A stretch of DNA of 64,000 bases from Rhodospirillales bacterium (GCA_009377525.1 WHTW01000016.1:1-64000), one strand, 5' to 3'. Positions 7,364 to 15,746 are shown, counted from the stretch's first letter. The notes: a model not told the origin generated them from the letters alone. A program made the numbers and translations.

Positions 7364-8983
7364 TTATGTCAGCCTGAGCTCCCGATAACCGTCGGCCGCC
7401 ACCGCGTCGCAACGTTCGCGGAAGGCCGGGGCGCTGCCGCTGTAGCGGGCGATGATGCGGGTCTGCTTGCCCTCGACGTTGCGGTTGATGCCGGTCATCC
7501 AGGAATCGATCTCGTTGGACAACAGCCCGACGCCCAGCGACTTGACGTGGTCGGTCCACGAGGCGACGCCCTCGGGCGTGGCCTCGACGCGCGTGATGTC
7601 GTGCCTTGCCGCGTGGCCGAGCAGGTCGGTGACCCAGTCGACGCTGTATTCGATGCTGCGCGGGATGTTGCCCAGCGCGGTGTGCGGGCCCATCTGCATC
7701 ATCATGTTGGGGAAGCCTTCGACCATGATGCCGAGATAGGTCTGCGGCCCGCCCTTCCACTTGTCCTTGAGCTTCAGGCCATCGGCGCCCTTGAAGTCGA
7801 TGCGGTCGAAGGCGCCGGTGATGGCGTCGAAGCCCGTGGCGTAGATGATGATGTCGAATCCGTAGTCGGCGTCGCTGGTCTTGATCCCCTGAGGTGTGAT
7901 GCGCTCGATCGGCGTTTCCTTGATGTCGACCAGCTTGACGTTGGGCTGGTTGTAGACCTCGTAGTACTTGGTCTCGAGCGGCACGCGGCGCGTGCCGAAG
8001 CCGTGGTTCTTGGGGATCAGCTTCTCGGCTACCGCCTGGTCTTTCACGCGCTGGCGGATCTTGCGGGCGACGAAGTCGCTCACCATCGCATTCGCCGTGC
8101 GGTCCACGAGTATGTCGCGGAAGTTGCCCTGCCACATGCCGAAGCCGCGGTTGCTGTAGAGCTTCTCCCAGAGGGCCTCGCGCTCCTCGGCCGTCACTTC
8201 AGCGGCCTTTCGCGGATCGGGCGAGTGCAGGAAGCAGGCGAAGGTCTCGCGGCAGCGCTCGAAGATTTCCGGATAGCGCCCACGGATCTCGGCCATCTCC
8301 TCCTTGGAGATCTGGGCGTTGTGCAGGGGCGCGCACCAGTTGGGCGTGCGCTGGAACACCGTGAGATGGCCCGCCGTCTTGGCGACTTCCTGGATGGTCT
8401 GCACGCCCGTGGCGCCGGTGCCGATCACCGCCACGCGCTTGCCTTCGAAGCTCACCGGCCCCTCTGGACCATCCTCGTGCGGCCAGCGCGCGGTGTGGCA
8501 GGACTGGCCCTTGAAGCTCTCGATGCCGTCGATCCTGGGCATCGTCGGCGCCGACAACGGGCCGATGGCGGTGATCACGAAGCGGCAGCTGTGCCGGCTG
8601 CCGTCCTCCAGGGTGACTTCCCAGCTTCGCGTGCCTTCTTGCCAGTGCGCGGTAGTGACCCGGCTCCTGAACTGGATGTCACGGCGCAGGTCGAACTTGT
8701 CGGCGACATGGTTGAGGTATTTCAGCGTCTGCGGCTGGGGCGAGAAATGCTCGGTCCAGTGCCATTCGTCCAAGAGTTCCTGGGAGAAGGAGTAGCCGTA
8801 GGAATAGCTCTCCGAATCGAAGCGCGCGCCGGGGTAGCGGTTCCAGTACCAGGTGCCGCCGACGCCGGTGCCCGTCTCGAACACGCGCACCTTCATGCCG
8901 AGCGCGCGCAGGCGATGCAGCTGGTAGAGGCCGGAGATGCCGGCCCCGATGATGATGGCGTCGTAATCTAGCTTCATTGTCAT
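7364..8983 (-). CDS. FAD-dependent Baeyer-Villiger-type monooxygenase
   Basis: 539 aa. The N-terminal FAD Rossmann motif is GAGISG (near residue 13), then GTWYWNRYPGARFD. The diagnostic type I Baeyer-Villiger fingerprint FxGxxxHxxxW is present as FKGQSCHTARWP near residue 155. The NADPH Rossmann motif GTGATGVQ follows near 190, and the ATGFD motif is near 390. Such enzymes insert oxygen next to a ketone to give an ester or lactone. The leftward gene lies between an acetoacetate-decarboxylase-like gene and a PPOX gene, and a palindromic element (9004-9064) separates it from the former. A second ATG at 8977 is also possible as start. Confidence 0.9.
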   Translation of the reverse strand: MTMKLDYDAIIIGAGISGLYQLHRLRALGMKVRVFETGTGVGGTWYWNRYPGARFDSESYSYGYSFSQELLDEWHWTEHFSPQPQTLKYLNHVADKFDLRRDIQFRSRVTTAHWQEGTRSWEVTLEDGSRHSCRFVITAIGPLSAPTMPRIDGIESFKGQSCHTARWPHEDGPEGPVSFEGKRVAVIGTGATGVQTIQEVAKTAGHLTVFQRTPNWCAPLHNAQISKEEMAEIRGRYPEIFERCRETFACFLHSPDPRKAAEVTAEEREALWEKLYSNRGFGMWQGNFRDILVDRTANAMVSDFVARKIRQRVKDQAVAEKLIPKNHGFGTRRVPLETKYYEVYNQPNVKLVDIKETPIERITPQGIKTSDADYGFDIIIYATGFDAITGAFDRIDFKGADGLKLKDKWKGGPQTYLGIMVEGFPNMMMQMGPHTALGNIPRSIEYSVDWVTDLLGHAARHDITRVEATPEGVASWTDHVKSLGVGLLSNEIDSWMTGINRNVEGKQTRIIARYSGSAPAFRERCDAVAADGYRELRLT

Positions 8984-9003
8984 TCCGGACGCAGTGCCTC
9001 AAC

Positions 9004-9064
9004 GGAGCGCGGACCTCCAGGTCCGCTCATGATTCTTGAATGCGGACCTGGAGGTCCGCGCTCC
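9004..9064. repeat. Palindromic element, 23-bp perfect arms, TCATGA loop (copy 1)
   Basis: Arms 9004-9026 and 9042-9064 are perfect reverse complements around a 15-base loop starting TCATGA. The arms themselves contain the short palindrome GGACCTCCAGGTCC. The identical arm recurs at 44884-44942 with a different loop. It sits between the stop at 9071 and the start at 8983, so it would form a strong hairpin in the mRNA of this operon. Confidence 0.9.
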
Positions 9065-9070
9065 AGGTAC

Positions 9071-9841
9071 TCATTCGTCAGCGCGCGACTCCCTGATTCT
9101 GCGGGTGCCCTGGAACACGGGCTTGAGTGGATCCATCACGAAGCGGATGCGTGGCAGGTCGGTGTCGACCGTGCAGCAGGTGCCGACGATGGGATCGGCA
9201 AGGGTGATCGCGCCGGCGTTCCATGCCGCCGCGTCGAAGGCATTGACCTGCGGCTTGCCGCGCTCGGCCTTGTAGAAGGTGTACTTGGGGTCGACCTGGA
9301 TCAGCATCGGCTGGGTCTGGCCATCGAGCGGGGCGTTCGCCGCCGTCACCCAGTTGATGTACTGCACGTCCGTGCCGGCCACCGGCTGCGGATCGATCAG
9401 CGCGCAATCGAGGATGGTCTTGCCGGCCTTGGCGACCGTGCCCATGACGCGGTCGTGACGGCGCAGGAACTTGACCTCGCCGGCCTCGACCAGAAGGCCC
9501 CAGCGGCCGCGCAGCTCCTTGGCCGCCGCCTCGGTGCTGGCGACGGCGCCCAGCAGGAAGCCGCGCGGATGCGCGCCGGCGCGGCTGCCCAGGCGCAGCA
9601 CCGCGAGATTGAACGGCCCGACCGGGCTCTCCGAGTATTTCGTGACGGCCAGGATCACGTAGGAGGGCAGGGCCGGATGCATCGCCTTGGGCAGCAGCCC
9701 GTCGGTCGTGCTGCGCGGCACCTCGATCAGGAGCTGCAGCATCTCGGCCTTGGGCAGCGTCCAGGCCTCGGTGTCGAGGTTGGCGAGCGTCGGCAGCGCC
9801 TTGGCGTTCGCGGTGATGTCGAGCGTTCCGTAGAGAGGCAT
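9071..9841 (-). CDS. Acetoacetate decarboxylase-family protein
   Basis: 256 aa resembling the acetoacetate decarboxylase superfamily: LLPKAMHPALPSYVILAVTK followed by SPVGPFNLAVLRLGSR near residues 48-85, and a lysine in GEVKFLRRHD near 130 in the region where the Schiff-base lysine lies. The superfamily includes decarboxylases, hydratases and aldolases. The ATG is 3 bases after the stop of the luciferase-like oxidoreductase gene, so the two are translationally coupled. The substrate is unknown. Confidence 0.65.
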   Translation of the reverse strand: MPLYGTLDITANAKALPTLANLDTEAWTLPKAEMLQLLIEVPRSTTDGLLPKAMHPALPSYVILAVTKYSESPVGPFNLAVLRLGSRAGAHPRGFLLGAVASTEAAAKELRGRWGLLVEAGEVKFLRRHDRVMGTVAKAGKTILDCALIDPQPVAGTDVQYINWVTAANAPLDGQTQPMLIQVDPKYTFYKAERGKPQVNAFDAAAWNAGAITLADPIVGTCCTVDTDLPRIRFVMDPLKPVFQGTRRIRESRADE

Positions 9842-9844
9842 CGC

Positions 9845-10975
9845 CTACTCCGCCGCTCGAGCACTAAGCGCGTGAGCGCTTAGTGCTTTGCCGGCCGGTT
9901 CCTTGGCGAACACCGGCATCACTTCCTTGGCGAACAGGCGCAGGCTGGCCATCACCTGGTCCTGCGGCACCACCTCGTTGGCGTTCAGGATGAAGTTGAT
10001 GCAGTCGACGCCGAGCGACTCCCACTTCTTGACGGCGCGGATGATGCGCGCCGGATCGCCATAGGCCATGCCTTCGGTCTGCTGCTCGTTGGCATCCGGC
10101 CCGGTCGCGGCGCGGCGCAGCGCCGGCAGCAGGCCGAGCGACTGGTAGGACGGCGAGGCGAAGACCTCGCGGGTGGAGATGAGCTGCGTCGCCAGATAGT
10201 TGAAGGTGTTGCCCAGCCGCTTGCCCATCTCGACGCCGGTCTTCTCGTCCTCGTGGCAGAACAGGAAGTTGGTGGTCGCCACCTGCTCGTTCACGAAAGC
10301 GCCGACCGGCTCGCACGACTTGATGCGCCGGCGGTACTCGCTGATCTTCTTCTCCTGCTCCTCGAAGCCCGCAAATGACAGGCCGAGGCTGCCCAGCCCG
10401 CGGTCGGCGGCGTCGATCTCGGTGCCCGGGCTGGTCACGGCGACCCACATCGGCGGATGCGGCTTCTGGTAGGGCTTGGGCAGGATGGTGCGCTCCGGCA
10501 TCGACCAGAATTCGCCCTGGTAGGAGAAGGTCTCCTGCATCCACATCTTGGGCAGGCAGCGCACGAACTCGTCCCAGCTCTTCTTGGTGATGTCGGGATT
10601 GGCGCGAAAGCCGCCGAGCTCTGTCCAGGTGGCCGAGCGGCCGGTGCCGACATGCAGGCGGCCGCCCGACAGGATGTCGAGCGTCGCCGTCTTCTCGGCG
10701 ATCTTGATGGGATGATTGAACTCCGGCACGCAGACCACGATGCCGTGGCCGACCTGGATGTTCTTGGTGATCATGGCGCAGGCGGTGAGGAACAGCTCGG
10801 GCGCCGAGCAGTGGGAATATTCCTCGAGGAAGTGGTGCTCGACGGCCCACACGTGATCGAAGCCCAGCTCGTCGGCCAGCTTCACCTGTTCGAGGCAGTT
10901 GTTGTAGACGGTCCGTTCCTTCTCCGGCGTCCATGGACGCGGAATGGAAATCTCGTAGAACAGGCCGAACTTCAT
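9845..10975 (-). CDS. LLM-class (luciferase-like) flavin-dependent oxidoreductase
   Basis: 376 aa. The TIM-barrel luciferase-like signature is clear: MKFGLFYEISIPRPW at the start, DELGFDHVWAVEHHF near residue 36, and SGGRLHVGTGRSATW near 110. These enzymes use reduced FMN or F420 to oxidise ketones, sulfonates or other compounds. The ATG at 10975 follows AGGGAGA; the open frame extends upstream but into the divergent promoter region. Its last codons contain a 12-bp palindrome (9860-9887). First gene of a leftward unit with the decarboxylase-like and monooxygenase genes. Confidence 0.85.
   Translation of the reverse strand: MKFGLFYEISIPRPWTPEKERTVYNNCLEQVKLADELGFDHVWAVEHHFLEEYSHCSAPELFLTACAMITKNIQVGHGIVVCVPEFNHPIKIAEKTATLDILSGGRLHVGTGRSATWTELGGFRANPDITKKSWDEFVRCLPKMWMQETFSYQGEFWSMPERTILPKPYQKPHPPMWVAVTSPGTEIDAADRGLGSLGLSFAGFEEQEKKISEYRRRIKSCEPVGAFVNEQVATTNFLFCHEDEKTGVEMGKRLGNTFNYLATQLISTREVFASPSYQSLGLLPALRRAATGPDANEQQTEGMAYGDPARIIRAVKKWESLGVDCINFILNANEVVPQDQVMASLRLFAKEVMPVFAKEPAGKALSAHALSARAAE
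9860..9887. repeat. 12-bp-arm palindrome inside the 3' end of the luciferase-like gene
   Basis: AGCACTAAGCGC and GCGCTTAGTGCT are perfect inverted repeats separated by GTGA. They lie within the last ~15 codons and encode the tail KALSAHALSARAAE. It could be an inserted repeat that extended the reading frame. Confidence 0.8.
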
Positions 10976-11063
10976 CCGGCAGTCTCCCTCTATCCCTCGC
11001 GAAACGCTAGGCTTGCCCGCGGGCCCGCGCAACAGCACCATGGCATCGGAGGGCGAAATCGAA

Positions 11064-11948
11064 ATGACACGACTGGCGGGCAAGGTGGCCATTGTCACCG
11101 GCGGGGCAAGCGGCATGGGCCGCGCCACGGTCATGCGATTCCTGGCCGACGGCGCCAAGGTCGTGGTGGCCGATCTCAACGAGGCCAACGGCGCGGAGAC
11201 GGTGTCGGTTGCCAAGGCGAACGGCCATGGCGATTCGATCGCCTTCGTGCGCTGCGATGTGGCCAAGGAATCCGACGTCGCGGCGCTCGTCGCCGAGGCC
11301 GAGAAGCGCTTCGGCCGGCTCGACATCGCCTATCTCAATGCCGGCGTCGGCGGCGCTTTCGGACCGATCGCCGAAACAAGCGTCGAGGACTGGGATTACA
11401 CCTTCGCGGTGCTCACTCGCTCGGTCTTCCTCGGCATGAAGCACGCCTCGCAGGCCATGAAGAAGCACGGCCCAGACGGCGTGATGAGGGGCGGTGTCAT
11501 CCTGGTCACCGCCTCGATCGCCGGCATGGTGGGCGGCGCCGGCAGCCACGCCTACTCGGCCGCCAAGGCCGCCGTCATCAGCCTGATCGAGAACGTCGCG
11601 GCCGAACTCGGCGGCGATCGCATCCGCGTCGTCGGCATCGCGCCCGGCGTCATTTCCACGCCGCTGGTCCATCGCGGCCGCCCCGACAAATACGAGAAGC
11701 AGTTCGGCCACCAGCCGTGGCCCGACCGCGGCGAGCCCGAATGCATCGCCGACGTCGCCGCGTTCTTGTGCTCCGATGATGCCCGCTTCATCACCGGCGA
11801 GACCATCAAGGTCGACGGCGGCCTTCTGGCGCAGGGCATTGCGCTGTGGGGCACGGGCAAGGACAACACGTTCATGAAGAGCGCGGGCGTGAACCGCGGC
11901 ACGACCGGCGAGGCCATGGTCGTTCGCAACCTGAGGGACAAGTCATGA
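11064..11948 (+). CDS. SDR-family NAD(P)-dependent oxidoreductase
   Basis: 294 aa with the classical short-chain dehydrogenase layout: cofactor motif TGGASGMG (residues ~12-19), NAG near 95, catalytic serine in VTASIAG near 155, and YSAAK near 170 holding the catalytic Tyr and Lys. It oxidises an alcohol or reduces a ketone; the substrate is unknown. I chose the ATG at 11064, ten bases after GGAGGG, over the in-frame ATG at 11040. The stop overlaps the next start (ATGA), so it is coupled to the aldolase-like gene, and it is divergent from the flavin-enzyme operon. Confidence 0.9.
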   Translation: MTRLAGKVAIVTGGASGMGRATVMRFLADGAKVVVADLNEANGAETVSVAKANGHGDSIAFVRCDVAKESDVAALVAEAEKRFGRLDIAYLNAGVGGAFGPIAETSVEDWDYTFAVLTRSVFLGMKHASQAMKKHGPDGVMRGGVILVTASIAGMVGGAGSHAYSAAKAAVISLIENVAAELGGDRIRVVGIAPGVISTPLVHRGRPDKYEKQFGHQPWPDRGEPECIADVAAFLCSDDARFITGETIKVDGGLLAQGIALWGTGKDNTFMKSAGVNRGTTGEAMVVRNLRDKS

Positions 11949-13090
11949 GCGAAGCCGAGAAACTCCACCGCCATCTCATCGGCCAGCAGGGGTCCAGGCG
12001 CTCGCTGAACACGCCGGCGCTGGTGCTCGATCTGGAGATGCTCGACCGCAACATTGCGGAGATGGCGTCCTTCGCCAAGGCGCACAAGGTGAACCTGCGA
12101 CCGCATTCCAAGACCCACAAGTCGGCCGACATCGCCCGCCGCCAGATCGCCGCCGGCGCGCTCGGCGTCTGCTGCGCCAAGCTGGGTGAGGCCGAGGCGC
12201 TGGGCGAAGCCGGCATCGAGAGCCTGCACATCACCTCGCCGGTGGTGACGCCCCAGGCGATCGACCGCCTGATGGCGCTGAACGGCAAGGTGAAGGACCT
12301 GATGGTGGTGGTCGACCATCCCGCCAATGTCGCGGCGCTGGCCGCGGCGGTGGCGAAGGCAGGCAAGCCGCTGACCGTGGTCGTCGACATCGATCCCGGC
12401 ATGCATCGCACCGGCGTCGCCAGCTCCGACGCCGTGGTCGAGCTGGTGAAGAAGGTCACCGGCCTGAAGTCGCTGAAATATGCCGGCGTGCAATTCTATT
12501 GCGGCCGTCACCAGCACATCGTGAGCTTCGCCGAGCGCAAGGCCGAGATCGAGGAGCGCACCGGGTACCTCAAGGGCATCCTGGCCAAGCTCGACGCCGC
12601 CGGCCTGAAGCCCGGCATCATCACGGGCTCAGGCACCGGCACGCACTTCATCGACGCCAAGCTCGGCGTGTTCACCGAGCTGCAGGTCGGCTCCTACGTC
12701 TTCATGGACCACGACTACAATGTCTGCGACCTGCGCGGGCTCGACAGGCCGACCTTCGAGCAGGCCCTGCAGATCGACGCCCGCGTGGTCAGCGCCAATA
12801 CGCCGGGCATGGTCACCGTCGATGCCGGCCTCAAGGCGATGGCGACCGAGAAGGGCCCGCCGATGATCCTGAAGGGCGCCGCCCCCGGCTCGACCACGCG
12901 CTTCATGGGCGACGAGCATCTGGCGGTGATCGCGCCCGAGGGCAAGGCCGCACCTGCGCTCGCCGAACAGGTGATCCTGACGCCGCCGCATTGCGATCCC
13001 ACGGTCAATCTCTACGAGAGCTACCACGTGGTGAAGGGCGACACGCTGGTCGAGATCTGGCCGGTGACGGCGCGCGGCAGGTCGCGCTGA
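11945..13090 (+). CDS. D-threonine/3-hydroxy-D-aspartate aldolase-like PLP enzyme
   Basis: 381 aa of the alanine-racemase-fold D-threonine aldolase (DSD1) family. NTPALVLDLEMLDRN opens the barrel. RPHSKTHKS near residue 55 contains the PLP-binding lysine, and HCDPTVNLYE near the C-terminus carries the His and Asp that bind the divalent metal in this family. It would cleave or dehydrate a beta-hydroxy-D-amino acid. Translationally coupled to the SDR gene (4-base overlap), so the pair may handle one substrate in sequence. The direct substrate is not evident. Confidence 0.8.
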   Translation: MSEAEKLHRHLIGQQGSRRSLNTPALVLDLEMLDRNIAEMASFAKAHKVNLRPHSKTHKSADIARRQIAAGALGVCCAKLGEAEALGEAGIESLHITSPVVTPQAIDRLMALNGKVKDLMVVVDHPANVAALAAAVAKAGKPLTVVVDIDPGMHRTGVASSDAVVELVKKVTGLKSLKYAGVQFYCGRHQHIVSFAERKAEIEERTGYLKGILAKLDAAGLKPGIITGSGTGTHFIDAKLGVFTELQVGSYVFMDHDYNVCDLRGLDRPTFEQALQIDARVVSANTPGMVTVDAGLKAMATEKGPPMILKGAAPGSTTRFMGDEHLAVIAPEGKAAPALAEQVILTPPHCDPTVNLYESYHVVKGDTLVEIWPVTARGRSR

Positions 13091-13106
13091 GTCGTCCGGC
13101 ACAACA

Positions 13107-13139
13107 GAAAAAGGGGCCGTTCCGAGGAACGACCCCTTT
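13107..13139 (-). terminator. Intrinsic terminator, stronger leftward
   Basis: The stem pairs 13113-13122 with 13127-13136 (one C-A mismatch, four-base loop CGAG), flanked by AAA/TTT pairs. Read leftward it is followed by TTTTTC, a good U-tract; read rightward only TTTCC follows. It lies 20 bases after the stop of the aldolase-like gene and can serve that operon too. Confidence 0.7.
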
Positions 13140-13547
13140 CCGGACTTCACGACCCGCACGACCTCGAAAATCTGCCCGGCGCGTTGCCGCTCCAGTCGAT
13201 CTCCGGACGGTCCTGCGAACCGCTCGGTCTACCTGCCTAGAAGATCATCGATGCCGCTTGCGCGTCCCCTCTGATCCCGGTGCGGCGTGCCCTTTCGGGT
13301 CGTCACCGCGCCTAAGGCCGGTCGCCGAGTTTGATCTTTTATTTAGGAGAGGACCGGGGTTCGGCCGTCCGCTGCTCTCTGATTTTCTTCTAACACGAGT
13401 CGCTCATGCGATCCGGCAGATTCCGCTGTCTTCTGTCGGTGCATTAGGTGGAAAACGAACATAAGATTCGCGCTGCTCGCATTTGTTGTATGCCGCCTCA
13501 TGCAAAGTACAACTTCATGAGAATGGACGTGCACGAACGACCACGCG
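13140..13547. other. 408-bp stretch without a convincing gene
   Basis: No ORF here looks protein-like; the longest leftward frame (13343-13534) has no family features. The strong leftward terminator at 13107-13139 has no coding gene directly upstream of it on that strand. A leftward promoter-like pair, TTGTAC and TACAAC with 16 bases between, lies at about 13478-13513. A small RNA reading left is possible but unproven. Confidence 0.4.
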
Positions 13548-14012
13548 CTAGGCCGCCTTGGGCATCACGCCCGACACCTGGCGGATCGTGACGTTCACCC
13601 TGTTCCAGAAGTTGATCAGGGCGATGTTGAGGACGAGGTCGGCCAGCGCCTTCTCGTCGTAGTGCTTCGCGGCTTCGTTCCATACCTCGTCGCTCACGGC
13701 ATCGCCGCGGTCGGCCAGGCGCGTCGCCGCTTCCGTCAGCGCCAGCGCCGCGCGCTCGGCGTCGGTGAAGTAGGGAGCCTCGCGCCAGGCGGCGACGGCG
13801 AACAGGCGCTCGTCCTTTTCTTCGGCCTTCTTCAGGTCGCGTGCATGCATCTCGACGCAGAAGCTGCAGCCGTTGATCTGGCTGGTGCGCAGCCGCACCA
13901 GCTCGAGGGTGCTGTTCGGCACGCCGGCCTTGGTCACCGAAGTCCCCAGGGCATTGAGGGCCTTCAGCGCATCGGGAACGACGAAAACGGGGTTGGTCAT
14001 CCGTGCTTGCAT
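13548..14012 (-). CDS. Carboxymuconolactone decarboxylase / AhpD-like protein
   Basis: 154 aa. The AhpD-type redox motif is visible as INGCSFCVEMHARDLKK near residue 50 (CxxC followed by the conserved His), the signature of alkylhydroperoxidase-like CMD proteins. The start at 14012 is six bases after AAGGAG. It is divergent from the ECF41-type sigma factor gene, and CMD genes are the typical partner of ECF41 sigma factors. An ECF41-type promoter (14060-14086) points at it. Likely role: thiol-dependent peroxide or oxidative-stress defence. Confidence 0.85.
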   Translation of the reverse strand: MQARMTNPVFVVPDALKALNALGTSVTKAGVPNSTLELVRLRTSQINGCSFCVEMHARDLKKAEEKDERLFAVAAWREAPYFTDAERAALALTEAATRLADRGDAVSDEVWNEAAKHYDEKALADLVLNIALINFWNRVNVTIRQVSGVMPKAA

Positions 14013-14024
14013 GATCATCTCCTT

Positions 14025-14051
14025 TGTCACATCGGCCGCCTTTCGGCCGTC
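14025..14051 (+). promoter_or_regulatory. ECF41-type promoter driving the sigma factor gene
   Basis: TGTCACA (14025-14031), 16 bases, CGTC (14048-14051). This matches the published ECF41 promoter pattern (TGTCACA at -35, CGTC at -10) as I recall it. Transcription would start near 14058, about 30 bases before the sigma factor start codon, giving autoregulation. Confidence 0.65.
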
Positions 14052-14059
14052 AGGGCTAT

Positions 14060-14086
14060 GACGAACCGCGACCAGGGAATGTGACC
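14060..14086 (-). promoter_or_regulatory. ECF41-type promoter driving the AhpD-like gene
   Basis: On the minus strand GGTCACA (14086-14080), 16 bases, CGTC (14063-14060). It differs from the ECF41 -35 consensus by one base and faces the AhpD-like gene starting at 14012. The spacing equals that of the opposite-facing copy at 14025-14051. Confidence 0.6.
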
Positions 14087-14087
14087 G

Positions 14088-14954
14088 ATGGAAAACGAAA
14101 AATGGCTGGCCGAGCAGTTCCAGGCGCACCGCGACCATCTGCAGCGGGTCGCCTATCGCATGCTGGGCTCGACGGGCGAGGCGGAGGACGCCGTGCAGGA
14201 GGCCTGGCTGCGGCTGAGCCGCACCGAGGCTGCCGGCATCGACAATCTCGGCGGCTGGCTGACCACGGTCGTCGCCCGCGTCTGCCTCGACACCTTGCGG
14301 TCGCGCAAGTCGCGGCGCGAGGAGCCTCTGGAGGGCGAGCCGCAGCCCGCCGCCGGCCATGAGCGCGCCGCCGATCCCGAACGCGAAGCCGAGCTCGCCG
14401 ACAACGTCGGCCTGGCGTTGCTCGTGGTGCTTGAGGCGCTGGCCCCGGCCGAGCGCGTCGCCTTCGTGCTGCACGACATGTTCGACCTGCCGTTCGAGGA
14501 GATCGCGCCCATCGTCGGCCGTTCGCCCACGGCGGTCCGGCAGCTCGCCAGCCGCGCGCGGCGCCGAGTGCGCGGGACCAAAGCCTCACAGGCCGCTGTC
14601 GCCGGCCAGCGCAAGATTGTGGATGCCTTCCTCGCGGCCGCGCGCAGCGGCGATGTCGCAGGACTGTTGGCCGTGCTCGATCCCGACGTCGTCCTGCGGG
14701 CCGACCGTGCCGCCGTGCACCTGGGCGGCGTGGAGGAACTGCGCGGCGCCGAGGCGGTGGCCGACAACTTCAAGGGCAAGGCGCAGGTCGCGCGGCCCAT
14801 GCTGGTGGATGGTGCGCTGGGCGTCGTCGTGGCGCCGCAGGGCAAGCTGCTGCTGGCGCTCAGCCTGACCTTCGCCGGCGACAGGATCGCGGCGATCGAG
14901 GTGGTTGCCGACCGCGACCGACTCGAGGCATTGGACTTGTCCACCTTGCCGTAG
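14088..14954 (+). CDS. ECF41/SigJ-type RNA polymerase sigma factor with SnoaL-like C-terminal domain
   Basis: 288 aa. Region 2 is YRMLGSTGEAEDAVQEAWLR (residues ~24-43) and region 4 is VLHDMFDLPFEEIAPIVGRS (~128-147), then AVRQLASRARRRV. The extra ~115-residue C-terminal NTF2/SnoaL-like domain defines the ECF41 (SigJ) group, where this domain regulates activity in place of a separate anti-sigma factor. The end of the protein (ADRDRLEAL) resembles the conserved NPDKL region. Divergent from the AhpD-like partner gene; the ATG is nine bases after AGGGA. Confidence 0.9.
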   Translation: MENEKWLAEQFQAHRDHLQRVAYRMLGSTGEAEDAVQEAWLRLSRTEAAGIDNLGGWLTTVVARVCLDTLRSRKSRREEPLEGEPQPAAGHERAADPEREAELADNVGLALLVVLEALAPAERVAFVLHDMFDLPFEEIAPIVGRSPTAVRQLASRARRRVRGTKASQAAVAGQRKIVDAFLAAARSGDVAGLLAVLDPDVVLRADRAAVHLGGVEELRGAEAVADNFKGKAQVARPMLVDGALGVVVAPQGKLLLALSLTFAGDRIAAIEVVADRDRLEALDLSTLP

Positions 14955-14967
14955 CAGGAGAATTGCC

Positions 14968-15600
14968 GTGCGCCTCTACGTTACGCCCGCCTCGCCCTGG
15001 GTCAGGAGGGTCAGGGTCTCAATCCTCGAGCTCGGGATCGAGGACCGCTTCGAGTTCGTGCAGACCAAGTGGCCGCACAGCTGGGGGACCAAGACGGTTG
15101 CGCATCCGGCCGACTTCGTCGACGCGACGCCGGCTCAGCGCATCCCGGCGCTGGTCACACGGGACTTCTCGCTGACCGATTCCCATTCGATCTGCGACTA
15201 CATCAACGGCGAGCTGGGTGGCTATCGCCTTCTGGCGCGCGAGGGTGCGGCGCGCTGGCGGGCACTGGCCGACATCTCGGTCGCCGGCGCCATCATCGAG
15301 GCGCAGATCCTGCGCCGGGCGGAATCGCTTCGGCCGGACCGCGAGCGCTCGACCGACTTTCTAGGCAAGATGCGGGAACGCACCCTGCGCTGCTTCGCTG
15401 CCCTGGAGGAGCGCGTTCCGGAGTCGGGCAGCGTGTTCGATCTCGCCCAGATCACGACGGCCGGGGCCTGCCGCTACGAGAGCTGGCGCTACGGCGACGA
15501 CTGGCGCGGTGTCGCACCGAAACTGGCGGCCTGGTCCGACATCGTGGCTGAGCGGCCGTCGATGAAGGCAACCGAGCCGGCCGAGACACCGCAATCGTAA
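14968..15600 (+). CDS. Glutathione S-transferase family protein
   Basis: 210 aa from a GTG start seven bases after CAGGAG. The thioredoxin-like N-terminal half begins VRLYVTPASPWVRRVRVSIL, with a serine in the usual catalytic area. RIPALVTRDFSLTDSHSICDYI (about residues 53-74) supplies the cis-proline and the SNAIL-like glutathione-binding segment. An all-helical C-terminal domain follows. It starts 13 bp after the sigma factor stop and is probably part of its transcript, which suits a stress or detoxification role. Confidence 0.85.
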   Translation: MRLYVTPASPWVRRVRVSILELGIEDRFEFVQTKWPHSWGTKTVAHPADFVDATPAQRIPALVTRDFSLTDSHSICDYINGELGGYRLLAREGAARWRALADISVAGAIIEAQILRRAESLRPDRERSTDFLGKMRERTLRCFAALEERVPESGSVFDLAQITTAGACRYESWRYGDDWRGVAPKLAAWSDIVAERPSMKATEPAETPQS

Positions 15601-15746
15601 CGATATGGTGATCGTGAAAGCATTGCTGGCGCTCGTGCTTGGCAACACAAGGAGTGGGGTCGGCGAATAGTCGACCCGCCAGAGGTGGCTCTCTACGGAG
15701 CGCCAAAAGTCGCGAAAACGAAACTGGCTGCCGCCGACCGCAGTTC

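Noticed and set aside
13180-13305. Short leftward ORFs of 12-25 codons in the gap next to the terminator
   Set aside because: No ribosome binding site with proper spacing and no conserved pattern; listed only as an uncertain non-coding region.
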